Assembly (NCBI GenBank): GCA_035711865.1
Contig: DASTBT010000026.1
Location: 1 to 7,378 of the forward strand
Direction: 5' to 3'
DNA: 7,378 bases
From: JAOUEA01 sp035711865
GTDB taxonomy: Bacteria; Actinomycetota; UBA4738; HRBIN12
Part shown: piece by piece, positions 1 through 6,963 of the stretch
How positions within the stretch are numbered: position 1 is the stretch's first letter
Layout of the letters: each line of letters starts with the position of its first letter
Program-made: the position numbers and the translations under genes
Notes under the pieces: model-generated
What the model saw: only the letters and a program-made list of their open reading frames with translations
Told to the model about the DNA's origin: nothing
The model's database searches: none

Positions 1-380
1 CCGCGGCCGATCATCAGGAACACGAGCGTGAACACCAACCCGACGCCAAGGAACACCGCGATGCGGCCTCCCCGCGGCGAACCGACCCACAACGTGCGGG
101 CCAGCAGCCCGAGCGGCACCGCGATGACCCAGGTCGCCAGCAGCGACACGAGGTCACGGCGCCGATACGTGCCCGCCACCGCGCTCACCAGCCCCCAGGT
201 CACGGCCAACGGCACGACGTTGCGTGCGGCAACCTCGAGGATCGCGCCGATCTGATGCGAACGCATGCCGATCGCGACGAACGCGAGCAGGGCCAGGGCA
301 TCGGTGGCGACGAGCGCGGCGGCGCTGGGCAGCCTCATCGGAGGAAGCCGCGCGGTGGTCGGTTCCGTCGGATCGGGCAT
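1..380 (-). CDS. DUF3054 family integral membrane protein, C-terminus cut off by window edge
   Basis: Reading leftward from the ATG at 380 gives 126 codons with no stop before the window edge. The start is supported by a GGAGG about 8 bases upstream (minus-strand GGGAGGATGAGGCG before ATG). After a polar N-terminus (MPDPTEPTTARLPP) there are hydrophobic stretches: about residues 20-38 with the D-A-L-A-L-L-A-F-V-A-I-G pattern, a second around 54-68 (VVPLAVTWGLVSAVAG), a third around 76-90 and a fourth near 108-124 at the edge. The motif Asp...Phe-Val-Ala-Ile-Gly-x-x-Ser-His followed by a Trp-containing second helix resembles DUF3054 proteins, small four-helix membrane proteins of actinobacteria and haloarchaea, usually about 120-135 residues. 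So only a few residues are probably missing. Function is unknown. It is divergent from the alkD-like gene, with about 53 bases between the starts. The family call is from memory of the motif, not a search. Confidence 0.72.
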   Translation of the reverse strand, partial: MPDPTEPTTARLPPMRLPSAAALVATDALALLAFVAIGMRSHQIGAILEVAARNVVPLAVTWGLVSAVAGTYRRRDLVSLLATWVIAVPLGLLARTLWVGSPRGGRIAVFLGVGLVFTLVFLMIGR

Positions 381-433
381 CGCCTCATCCTCCCAGGACC
401 GACCCCGCGTCATCCCGTCGGTCCGCTCGCCGG

Positions 434-1123
434 ATGGGGCGACCATCGTGCGTGCGCTCCGTGAACCCCACGACCCGCACCCTCGTCGCCGAGCTGCGGT
501 CGGTGGCCGATCCTTCCAGGAAGACGGGCATGGCCAGGGTCGGCATCGCCGTGGACCGGGCGTTGGGAGTGTCGATCCCGCAACTGCGCCGGATCGCTCG
601 CGCGCACCGCGACGACCACGAGCTCGCGCTCGACCTGTGGGCGACCGAGATCCACGAGGCTCGCATCCTCGCCTCGATGATCGATGACCCAGCGCAGGTC
701 GATCGGCCCCAGATGAACGACTGGGCCGCCGACTTCGACTCCTGGGACCTGTGCGACCAGGTCTGCAACAACCTCTTCAGGTCCGTTGCCGCCGTCGACC
801 TGGCCGCCCGGGCGTGGGCTCGGAGCCCCGAGGGGTACGTCAAGCGCGCGGCCTTCACCATCGTCGCCGTGCAGGCGGTCCACGACGACGACCGACCGGA
901 CTCCTACTTCATGGATTGGCTCCCCCGTATCCGGCGGGCGGCGACCGACGAACGAGCGGTCGTGAGGAAGGGCGTCAGCTGGGCCCTCCGCCAGATCGGC
1001 AAGCGCGGCCCCGTGCTCCGCGCCGCGGCGATCGGGGAGGCCGAGCGCCTGCTCGGGCTCGGCAGCAAGAGCGCGAGCTGGATCGCGCGCGACGTCGGGC
1101 GAGACCTCGGCCCCAGGGGGTGA
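434..1123 (+). CDS. DNA alkylation repair protein, AlkD-like HEAT-repeat DNA glycosylase
   Basis: A 229-residue, mostly helical protein of the AlkD/DNA alkylation repair family. Known members excise N3- and N7-alkylated purines by a non-base-flipping mechanism in the cytoplasm. Family landmarks are visible (numbered from ATG 434): ADPSRKTGMARVGI near 25-38, IHEARILASMIDDP near 73-86, and DFDSWDLCDQ at 100-109. Trp104 and Asp108 match the Trp/Asp pair of Bacillus cereus AlkD (W109, D113). Arg138 in YVKRAAFTI fits the DNA-contacting Arg, and Trp183 in VRKGVSWALRQIGKR fits the second aromatic. The length is normal (about 220-240), so it looks intact. The start is uncertain: no good ribosome-binding site precedes ATG 434, and GTG 452 or GTG 461 are alternatives. 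GTG 461 (then NPTTRTLVAELRS) would place the first helix close to the N-terminus, as in relatives. The frame stays open upstream to 224, but that part is Arg-rich, unlike the family, and overlaps the divergent gene. No adaptive-response regulator is seen nearby. Confidence 0.88.
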   Translation: MGRPSCVRSVNPTTRTLVAELRSVADPSRKTGMARVGIAVDRALGVSIPQLRRIARAHRDDHELALDLWATEIHEARILASMIDDPAQVDRPQMNDWAADFDSWDLCDQVCNNLFRSVAAVDLAARAWARSPEGYVKRAAFTIVAVQAVHDDDRPDSYFMDWLPRIRRAATDERAVVRKGVSWALRQIGKRGPVLRAAAIGEAERLLGLGSKSASWIARDVGRDLGPRG

Positions 1124-1153
1124 GAGGTCGGCTTCGCCGCCCCACAGACGAAC

Positions 1154-1182
1154 GAGGGAAGGGGCCGTAGGCCCCCTCCCTC
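1154..1182. terminator. GC-rich hairpin between convergent genes, likely bidirectional terminator
   Basis: GAGGGAAGGGGCC, a 3-base GTA loop, then GGCCCCCTCCCTC form a 13-bp stem with one mismatch (A opposite C). It lies in the 81-base gap between the end of the alkD-like gene (1123) and the end of the exporter gene (1205), which converge. There is no T-run on either side, so it is not a textbook intrinsic terminator, but T-less GC hairpins at convergent gene ends are common in high-GC actinobacteria. It could serve both strands. Confidence 0.6.
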
Positions 1183-1204
1183 GACCGCTTGCCGACGCGC
1201 GCGG

Positions 1205-3757
1205 CTAGTCCCTCGACTCGGACCTCACGAGCTCCTCGGGTGTGTCGGGGATCACGACCGTCTCGCTCGAGACGTCGTGCCCCTCCACATCGATCTTGGG
1301 GAGCCATCGCAGCCACCGCGGCAGGTACCAGTTCAGGTCACCGAGCAGGCGCATCGTCGACGGAACCAGGATCGACCGAACGACCGTCGCATCGAGGAAC
1401 ACGGCGACGGCGAGCCCGAAGCCCATCTGCTCCAGGGAGGTCAGCCGGCCGGCGGCGAACCCGGCGAAGACGGCGACCATGATGATCGCCGCTCCGGTGA
1501 TGATGCCGCCGGTGGTCCGGAGCCCGTACGCGACCGAGGCCGCGTTGTCGCCGGTCTTGTCGTACTGCTCGCGGATCCTGGTCAACAGGAACACGTGATA
1601 GTCCATCGACAGGCCGAACAGGATCGAGAACAGGAACAGCGGCAACCATGCCTCGATCGCGTCGACCTGCACGAACCCGAACAGGTTCGCGATCGACTCG
1701 CCGATCGTCGGACCGCCCTTCTGGAACACCAGCACGATCAGCCCGTACGCCGCTCCGACCGACAGCAGGTTCATCACGATCGCCTTCGCCGGCACGACCA
1801 GCGACCTGAACACGACCGTCAGCAGCAGGAACGACAACCCCAGCACGACCAGGATGATCAACGGCGTGTACGTGTCGGAGATGTCGAAGAAGTCCTTCAC
1901 GAACGCCGTCTCACCTCCGACGAGCACCGTGGCGTCGCCCTCCCCGAACGCCTGGGGCACGTAGGTCTCGCGGAGGCTCGCGATCGTCGCGACCGCGGCC
2001 TCGCTCGCCGAATCCGTCGCGGCACCCGCGAGCGGGATCTCGACCATCGCGACCGACCCGTCCTGACTCACGAGCGGCGGCGCCGGCGTGCCGAGCGTGG
2101 GGTCGTCCGCGATCGTCGACTCCAACGTCTGCATCGCTGCAGCCGCCTCGCCGGTCAGCTCCCCGGGAGCGCCCGGCTCGGCGCCCGGAGTGCCGAGGCC
2201 GTCGGCCTCGATGACCACCTCGACCGTCGCCTGAGCGCCTGCCCTCGGGAACCGCTCCACGATGACGTCGTAGGCTTCCTTGGTCTGGATCCCCTCGGGC
2301 AGCGTGCTGATGCCGGCGAATCCCGTCTTGATCCCGCTGCCCTCACCGTCGGGGTGGCTCTGGAACCAGTACGGAAGCGACAGCGCGACCATGAACGCTC
2401 CGGCGACCGTCAGCCACGCCACCGGGCGGCCCATGACCAGGCGGGTGACGCGGTCCCAGAACCCGCCCTCCGTGCTGAGGCTGGAACCCTCCGGACGGGA
2501 GTAGCGACCGAACGCACCCCGCTTCAGCAGACGGTTGACGATGATGCCGGTCCCGACGAAGCCGACGAGCCCGCCGATCGGAGCGACGGCGGAGGCTCCC
2601 GCGGCGGCGATCGCGCCCCCCACCACGCCGCCGCCCACCAGCATCGAGACGAACACGAGCAGGGTGGGAACACGCGACAGATACGGCCAGTTGACGCGGT
2701 CGCCGAGCAGCGCCAGCACGGCAGGCAGCAACGTCAGCGACGATGCGACCGAGACGAGCACGACGACGATCGCGCCGCCGGCGAGGCTTCGGAAGATCGT
2801 GGTGGGCACGACCATGATGCCGGCCAACGCGATCACGACGGTCATGCCGCTGAAGAACACCGCCCGAGAGGCCGTGGCTCCCGAGGCGCGGATCGCGTCG
2901 AGCTTCTCGCGATCCTTGTGCCGCTCTTCCCGATAGCGAGAGACGATGAACAGCGCGTAGTCGACGCCGACGGCGATGCCCATCATGGTGATCAGGTTGG
3001 GCGTGAAGAAGCTGAAGTCCCACAGCGTCCCGAGCAAGCCGACGATGCCGAGCGTGATGGGAAGCGTGAACAGGACCGTCTTCAGCAACGGCAGGAGGCC
3101 CGCGACGATCGCGCCGAAGACGATCAACAGGACGATGATCGCGGCGGTGATCCCGATGCCCTCACCGAACGCGAGGTCCTCCTCGGAGATCACCCTGAAG
3201 TCCTCGGACGAGCTCACCGCGCCCAGGACGTGCGCCTCGACGCCGTCGGTCGAGACCGCCTCGAGCGCCGCTTCCACATCTTCGTAGTGCGGCGTGGCTT
3301 CATCGATGTCACCGGCGTAGACGCCCGTGAACAGTACGGCCGACCCGTCCTCGGACGGGATGGGCCCGAGCGCCGCGACCTGCGGGTCGGCGGCCTGCTC
3401 CTCGGTCAACGGGAACCCCGCCGGCAACGAGGCGAATACGTCCCGACCGAGGCCGTCGAGGTCGGCGATGAAGCCGTTGACCCGTTCGACGAATGCGGCA
3501 TCCTCGATCGCCCCGGGCTCCCCGGCGACGACGAACGTCTCCGAGATCACGTCCTCGGACAGGTTCCGGTCCTCGAGGATCTGCATGGCTCGCTTGGCTT
3601 CCGGGACGTTCGTGAAGTTGAAGTCGGTGGTCAATGCCGGACCGAGCAGCGCGGCGGCCGAAGCGACGCCGGCCACCAGGAAGGCCGCCCAGATCGTCAC
3701 CACCCTCCATGGATGGCGACTGCTCGCCTTCGCGAGCGACTCGGGATCGATGCGCAT
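1205..3757 (-). CDS. MMPL/RND-family transporter (probable lipid or drug exporter)
   Basis: An 850-residue inner-membrane protein of the MMPL branch of the RND superfamily, which uses the proton gradient to export lipids, siderophores or drugs. It shows the two-fold RND layout: TM1 about 19-40, a large extracytoplasmic domain about 41-199, TM2-6 about 200-352, TM7 about 447-466, a second extracytoplasmic domain about 467-630, and TM8-12 about 631-802. The proton-relay Asp-Tyr pairs are present in both halves: Asp266-Tyr267 in GVDYALFIVSRYREE and Asp719-Tyr720 in GLSMDYHVFLLTRIRE, like Asp256/Tyr257 and Asp645/Tyr646 of mycobacterial MmpL3. The start has a strong site: AGGAGGGGGGG upstream on the minus strand, about 8 bases from ATG. 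It is longer than many actinobacterial relatives (roughly 700-770), partly because of an extra hydrophobic segment at 364-408. It is divergent from tetR and has a strong promoter with operator-like dyads. The substrate cannot be told from sequence. Confidence 0.93.
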   Translation of the reverse strand: MRIDPESLAKASSRHPWRVVTIWAAFLVAGVASAAALLGPALTTDFNFTNVPEAKRAMQILEDRNLSEDVISETFVVAGEPGAIEDAAFVERVNGFIADLDGLGRDVFASLPAGFPLTEEQAADPQVAALGPIPSEDGSAVLFTGVYAGDIDEATPHYEDVEAALEAVSTDGVEAHVLGAVSSSEDFRVISEEDLAFGEGIGITAAIIVLLIVFGAIVAGLLPLLKTVLFTLPITLGIVGLLGTLWDFSFFTPNLITMMGIAVGVDYALFIVSRYREERHKDREKLDAIRASGATASRAVFFSGMTVVIALAGIMVVPTTIFRSLAGGAIVVVLVSVASSLTLLPAVLALLGDRVNWPYLSRVPTLLVFVSMLVGGGVVGGAIAAAGASAVAPIGGLVGFVGTGIIVNRLLKRGAFGRYSRPEGSSLSTEGGFWDRVTRLVMGRPVAWLTVAGAFMVALSLPYWFQSHPDGEGSGIKTGFAGISTLPEGIQTKEAYDVIVERFPRAGAQATVEVVIEADGLGTPGAEPGAPGELTGEAAAAMQTLESTIADDPTLGTPAPPLVSQDGSVAMVEIPLAGAATDSASEAAVATIASLRETYVPQAFGEGDATVLVGGETAFVKDFFDISDTYTPLIILVVLGLSFLLLTVVFRSLVVPAKAIVMNLLSVGAAYGLIVLVFQKGGPTIGESIANLFGFVQVDAIEAWLPLFLFSILFGLSMDYHVFLLTRIREQYDKTGDNAASVAYGLRTTGGIITGAAIIMVAVFAGFAAGRLTSLEQMGFGLAVAVFLDATVVRSILVPSTMRLLGDLNWYLPRWLRWLPKIDVEGHDVSSETVVIPDTPEELVRSESRD

Positions 3758-3803
3758 CCCGCGTTCCCCCCCTCCTGTGCGCCGGCTACCGGCCGACGGT
3801 TGA

Positions 3804-3852
3804 CGTACGGTGTAAGCTTACGACGTACGGGAGCCTAGGCATACACCGTAAG
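3804..3852. promoter_or_regulatory. Three-copy 13-bp dyad, probable TetR operator cluster
   Basis: Three related sites fit a CTTAC-N3-GTAAG dyad, each with one arm mismatch: CGTACGGTGTAAG (3804-3816), CTTACGACGTACG (3817-3829) and CATACACCGTAAG (3840-3852). The first two abut and together make a larger pseudo-palindrome at 3805-3828, with 10 of 12 bases per arm paired and a perfect GTAAGCTTAC core (3812-3821). Site centres are 13 and 23 bases apart. All lie between divergent mmpL and tetR, the usual place for an autoregulating TetR-family repressor. The two end sites carry GGT and ACC centres, the same sequence read on opposite strands. Binding by the adjacent regulator is inferred. Confidence 0.68.
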
Positions 3853-3860
3853 CCTGTCAA
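3832..3860 (-). promoter_or_regulatory. Sigma-70-type promoter of the MMPL transporter gene
   Basis: On the minus strand a perfect -35 box TTGACA (plus 3855-3860) is followed by a 17-base spacer and a -10 box TAGGCT (plus 3832-3837), a good actinobacterial housekeeping-type -10. Transcription would start near 3825, leaving a 5' leader of about 68 bases before ATG 3757. One 13-bp dyad (3840-3852) lies wholly within the spacer and another (3817-3829) covers the predicted start point, so a bound repressor would block RNA polymerase. The boxes and spacing are directly visible; activity is inferred. Confidence 0.75.
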
Positions 3861-3895
3861 CCCCGATCACGCGATCGTTCGAGGAACGGGTGGAG

Positions 3896-4618
3896 ATGCC
3901 CGCAAGGAACCGAAAGGCCAGGGCCGAGGCGCCTCCTCGGGAGCGACTCACGCGGGAACGCATCATCGAGGCCGCCATGCACATCATGGACGAGGAAGGC
4001 CTCGAGGCCGTCTCGATGCGACGGGTCGCTCGCGACGTGGGTGTCGAGGCGATGTCGCTCTATCACTACGTTCGCGACAAGGACGATCTGCTCGACGGCG
4101 TCTGCGCGATGGTGATGTGCGACTTCCGCTACCCCGACGAGGATCGGCCGTGGATCGAGGTCGCACGCGACGGTGCGCGTGAGTGGCGCCGCGTGCTGCG
4201 GCAGCACCCGAACGTCATGGCGCTCTGGGCGGAACGACAGCGCCCGATGACCGAGCTCGAGGCCTTGATGCCCATGGAGTTCGCCCTGCGGGTCATCACG
4301 CGCGCCGGCATGGACCCCCGAGAGGGCGTCCTCGTCTTCAACGTGCTGGGCGGCTACATCATGGGCGTCGTGATGATGGAGGTCGGCGCGATGTTCTCGG
4401 CCGGCACCAGCCGGGGCGGCAAGACCGTCGATCTCGACGCGGTGCACGCGAAGCTTCCCGACGATGAGTTCGCGCGGTACTTGTCTGCGGACCAGGTGCC
4501 GTGCCTCGTCGCCGCGCTGCCGCATCTCGCTGAATGCGACCCCGATGAGCAGTTCGACTTCGGCCTCGACCTGTTGTTGGCCGGCATCCAGGCGCGGGTC
4601 GTCACGTCGACGAGCTGA
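3896..4618 (+). CDS. TetR/AcrR-family transcriptional repressor with TetR_C-type ligand domain
   Basis: A 240-residue cytoplasmic regulator. The N-terminal DNA-binding domain is clear: RLTRERIIEAAMHIMDEEGL (17-36), then the helix-turn-helix VSMRRVARDVGVEAMSLYHY (39-58) and VRDKDDLLDGV. The MSLYHYVRDKDDLLDG pattern is typical of TetR proteins with a tetracycline-repressor-like C-terminal domain. That domain runs from about 82 to 235, starting at WIEVARDGAREWRRVLRQHP and including a hydrophobic helix near 150-166 (VLVFNVLGGYIMGVVMM), likely dimer or ligand-pocket surface. ATG 3896 is preferred because GAGGA at 3881-3885 lies 10 bases upstream; GTG 3890, two codons earlier, sits only 4 bases from it. 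Divergent placement against the exporter and the dyads between them suggest it represses mmpL and probably itself. Its own promoter is less clear: TTGACG at 3800-3805 is a possible -35 without a good -10. The ligand is unknown. Confidence 0.9.
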   Translation: MPARNRKARAEAPPRERLTRERIIEAAMHIMDEEGLEAVSMRRVARDVGVEAMSLYHYVRDKDDLLDGVCAMVMCDFRYPDEDRPWIEVARDGAREWRRVLRQHPNVMALWAERQRPMTELEALMPMEFALRVITRAGMDPREGVLVFNVLGGYIMGVVMMEVGAMFSAGTSRGGKTVDLDAVHAKLPDDEFARYLSADQVPCLVAALPHLAECDPDEQFDFGLDLLLAGIQARVVTSTS

Positions 4619-4624
4619 ACGACC

Positions 4625-5803
4625 TCAGCGCAACCCCAGCTCCGCCCCCACCCGACCGAGCACCTCCAGAGCCGTGCGCAGATCGTCCTCGGTGTGATCG
4701 GCGGTGACGATCGTACGGACGCGCGCCGACCCCTTGCCGACCGTCGGGAACACGATGGCCGGGCAGAACACACCTTCCTCGAACAGCCGGACCGCGAATC
4801 GCTGCGTTCGCTCTTCGTCACCGGTGATCACCGGGGTGATCGGCGTCTGGCTCTCCCCCGTGTCGAAGCCGAGCTCGTGCAGGCCGACCTTGAAGGACTC
4901 GGTATTGGACCACAACCGCTGGAGACGCTCGGGCTCGTCGCCGAGCACGTCGAGGGCGGCGATGCAGGCGGCCACGACCGGCGGCGGCGCGCTCGTCGAG
5001 AACAGGTACGGACGACCCCGGTTCTGCAACCACTCGATCAGGTGGACCGGGCCGGCGATGAACCCCCCGAGCACCCCGATCGCCTTAGAAAGCGTGCCCA
5101 CCTGGATGTCGACCCGCCCATGCAACCCGAAGTGATCGACCGTGCCCGCACCGCCGGCGCCGAGCACGCCGCTCGCGTGCGCATCGTCGACCATCATGAT
5201 CGCCTCGTGTCTCTCGGCGACCTCGACGAGGTCGGGGAGCGGCGCGATGTCGCCGTCCATCGAGAAGACACCGTCGGTGATCAACAGCTGGCGTCGACCA
5301 GGCCGCGCCGTCTCGGTCAGCAACCGATCGGCATGTCCGGCGTCGCGGTGGTCGAAGACCGCGATCTCCGCGCGCGACAGACGGGCGCCGTCGATGATCG
5401 AGGCGTGGTTCAGCCGGTCCGACACGATGACGTCTTCCTTCGTGAGGATCGCGGCGACCGTGCCGGAGTTCGAGGTGAATCCCGACTGGAACATCACGGC
5501 GGCGTCGGCGTGCTTGAAGGCGGCGAACCTCGACTCCAGGTCGCGATGCACCGTCATCTGGCCCGCGATCGTGCGCACCGCGCCCGAACCGGCGCCGTAC
5601 TCCTTCGCGGCTCGAGCGGCTGCCTCGTTCAGTCGGGGATGGTTGGCGAGACCGAGGTAGTTGTTCGACGCCAGGTTGATCACGTCGCGACCGTCGTAGC
5701 GTGCCCGCGCACCCTGGGGACCTTCCAGGGTTCGGGGGTGCAGCAACAGACCGTCACGTTCGAGCGCGGCCAGTTCTCCCTTCAGGTAGTCGAGCGCGGA
5801 CAT
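4625..5803 (-). CDS. kbl: 2-amino-3-ketobutyrate CoA ligase (glycine C-acetyltransferase)
   Basis: A 392-residue PLP enzyme of the alpha-oxoamine synthase family. It cleaves 2-amino-3-ketobutyrate with CoA to glycine and acetyl-CoA, the second step of threonine breakdown. Visible signatures: NLASNNYLGLANHP (43-56), GSGAVRTIAGQMTVHRDLE (72-90), His133 in LNHASIIDG (ring stacking on PLP), Asp206 and His209 in VDDAHASG, the PLP-binding Lys240 in VGTLSKAIG, and FSTSAPPPVVAA (268-279). Length matches the family (E. coli Kbl is 398). The closely related 8-amino-7-oxononanoate synthase (BioF) is the main alternative, but the immediately upstream tdh and no biotin genes favour Kbl. The start has AGGAGG 10 bases upstream. 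The gene is second in a tdh-kbl operon, 90 bases downstream of the tdh stop, a gap filled by a tandem repeat. It converges on tetR with only 6 bases between the two stops. Confidence 0.94.
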   Translation of the reverse strand: MSALDYLKGELAALERDGLLLHPRTLEGPQGARARYDGRDVINLASNNYLGLANHPRLNEAAARAAKEYGAGSGAVRTIAGQMTVHRDLESRFAAFKHADAAVMFQSGFTSNSGTVAAILTKEDVIVSDRLNHASIIDGARLSRAEIAVFDHRDAGHADRLLTETARPGRRQLLITDGVFSMDGDIAPLPDLVEVAERHEAIMMVDDAHASGVLGAGGAGTVDHFGLHGRVDIQVGTLSKAIGVLGGFIAGPVHLIEWLQNRGRPYLFSTSAPPPVVAACIAALDVLGDEPERLQRLWSNTESFKVGLHELGFDTGESQTPITPVITGDEERTQRFAVRLFEEGVFCPAIVFPTVGKGSARVRTIVTADHTEDDLRTALEVLGRVGAELGLR

Positions 5804-5828
5804 CGAGCGGTGCCCTCCTGTCTCCGTT

Positions 5829-5934
5829 CGTCGGACACGATCAGCTTTCCCCGGCCGTTCGGCACGATCATCTCCCCGTGCCGTCGGGCACGATCATCTC
5901 CCCGTACCGTCGGGCACGAGGATCACCTTCCCGG
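5829..5934. repeat. About four tandem copies of a roughly 26-bp repeat at the tdh 3' end and tdh-kbl gap
   Basis: The two cleanest units are 5855-5880 and 5881-5906, identical at 23 of 26 positions and sharing GGCACGATCATCTCCCCGT. A third unit at 5907-5934 is real tdh coding sequence (minus strand SGKVILVPDG) and is 2 bases longer. A fourth, weaker unit at 5829-5854 contains GGACACGATCAG followed by CTTTCCCCGG. The tdh stop falls inside the second clean unit. Because 26 is not a multiple of 3, each copy is read in a shifted frame. It has no internal dyad, so it does not look like a terminator or operator. Replication slippage from the tdh C-terminal coding end is the likely origin. Confidence 0.8.
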
Positions 5935-6952
5935 AGCTACCCGACGCCGTCGCATCGAAGGCCTCCTGCCACCGATCGAGCGGGAACCGGTGCGTGATCA
6001 CCGGGGTGACGTCGACCCTGCCCGTCGACAGCAGCGTCGTCGTCTGCTGCCACGTCCGGAACATCTCCCGCCCCGTGATGCCCTGCAGCCTGGCTTCCTT
6101 GAAGATCACCTGGTCGTTCAGATCCAACGTGACCGATGCGTCGGGCAGCCCGAGCAGCGACATGCGTCCGCCCCGCGCCAACATGCGGGTGCCCTGATCG
6201 ATCGCCAGGCTGTTCCCGCTCATCTCGAGCACGACCTCGGCGCCGACCCCGCCGGTCTGTTCGACCACGGCCTCGACCGGATCGACCTCGGCCGGATCCA
6301 CGAGCACGTCGGCGCCCATGGCCGCGGCCTTGCCCCGCCGGTAGCCGTTCGGTTCGATCGCGATGACCTCGAACGCGCCAAGCGCCCGCACGATGCCGAC
6401 GGCGAACATGCCAATCGGACCGCAGCCGATCACCGCGACCGAGTTCGTGGCGATGTCCTCGCCCCCACCCGTGCCGAACGAGGCGTGCACGGCGTTGCCG
6501 AACGGCTCCATGATCGAGGCCACGTCGGGATCGATGCCCTCGCCGACGACCCACGCGTTCTTCGACGGGACGACGACGAACTCGGCGAAGGCGCCCTCCG
6601 TGTCGACACCGAGGATGCGCAGGTTCTCGCAGATGTGGGCCCGACCTGTCTGGCACGTGGAACAGTGACCGCACGCGATGTGGGTCTCCGCGGCGACGAA
6701 GGTGCCCGGCTGCACGTGATGGACCTCGTCACCGATGGCGTGGACCGTGCCGGCCACCTCGTGACCGAACGTCATCGGGACGGCGGCGATGCGTCCCTCG
6801 GCCCACTCGTTCCACTCGAGCATGTGGAGATCGGTGCCGCAGATCGAGGCGGCGTGCACCCGAACCAGGACCTCGTCGTCCTTCGGCTCGGGGATCGGGA
6901 TGTCGACGAGCTCGGCTCCCGGCCCTCGTCGGGTCTTGCGCAACGCCCGCAT
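5894..6952 (-). CDS. tdh: L-threonine 3-dehydrogenase (zinc, NAD-dependent MDR family)
   Basis: A 352-residue cytoplasmic enzyme that oxidises L-threonine to 2-amino-3-ketobutyrate with NAD+, the substrate of the downstream kbl. The catalytic-zinc region has Cys38 in AASICGTDLHMLEWNEW and His64-Glu65 in PMTFGHEVAG. The structural-zinc cysteines are Cys94, 97, 100 and 108 (HIACGHCSTCQTGRAHIC). The Rossmann motif GCGPIG is at 176-181, and Glu200 at the end of the second strand (VIAIEPNGYRR) points to NAD rather than NADP. EPFGNAVH (149-156) and GITGREMFRTWQQ are diagnostic of Tdh among alcohol dehydrogenase relatives. The ATG at 6952 aligns with the E. coli Tdh N-terminus (MKAL...). The frame stays open upstream, but that sequence is not homologous and overlaps the divergent lipoprotein gene. 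GTG 6964 is a possible alternative start. The last residues, PDGTGR and the stop, come from the tandem repeat, so the C-terminus may have been altered by repeat growth. Confidence 0.95.
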   Translation of the reverse strand: MRALRKTRRGPGAELVDIPIPEPKDDEVLVRVHAASICGTDLHMLEWNEWAEGRIAAVPMTFGHEVAGTVHAIGDEVHHVQPGTFVAAETHIACGHCSTCQTGRAHICENLRILGVDTEGAFAEFVVVPSKNAWVVGEGIDPDVASIMEPFGNAVHASFGTGGGEDIATNSVAVIGCGPIGMFAVGIVRALGAFEVIAIEPNGYRRGKAAAMGADVLVDPAEVDPVEAVVEQTGGVGAEVVLEMSGNSLAIDQGTRMLARGGRMSLLGLPDASVTLDLNDQVIFKEARLQGITGREMFRTWQQTTTLLSTGRVDVTPVITHRFPLDRWQEAFDATASGSSGKVILVPDGTGR

Positions 6953-6963
6953 CAGACCGTCCA

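Noticed and set aside
224..433. Upstream extension of the alkD-like frame to 299 residues
   Set aside because: The added part is Arg/Ser-rich, has no similarity to AlkD proteins and overlaps the divergent DUF3054 gene, which has a good start and hydrophobic helices.
410..883. Open frames on the minus strand inside the alkD-like gene (385-861 and 410-883)
   Set aside because: They are shadows in high-GC DNA with no recognisable domains; the plus-strand frame carries the AlkD residues.
1277..3838. An 853-codon open frame on the plus strand, antisense to the whole exporter gene
   Set aside because: Its codons are in register with the minus-strand gene. With G/C at that gene's third positions, antisense codons start with G/C and cannot be stops. 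The product is Arg/Asp/Gln/His-rich with no domain pattern, whereas the minus-strand protein has full RND signatures.
3864..3877. Small inverted repeat CGATC-ACGC-GATCG in the tetR leader
   Set aside because: Five-base arms rich in GATC arise easily by chance, and it does not match the nearby dyad motif; not enough to call an operator or a terminator.
5829..5934. CRISPR-like or attachment-site reading of the tandem repeat
   Set aside because: The copies abut with no spacers, have no dyad, and match tdh coding sequence; no cas, integrase or tRNA gene is present.
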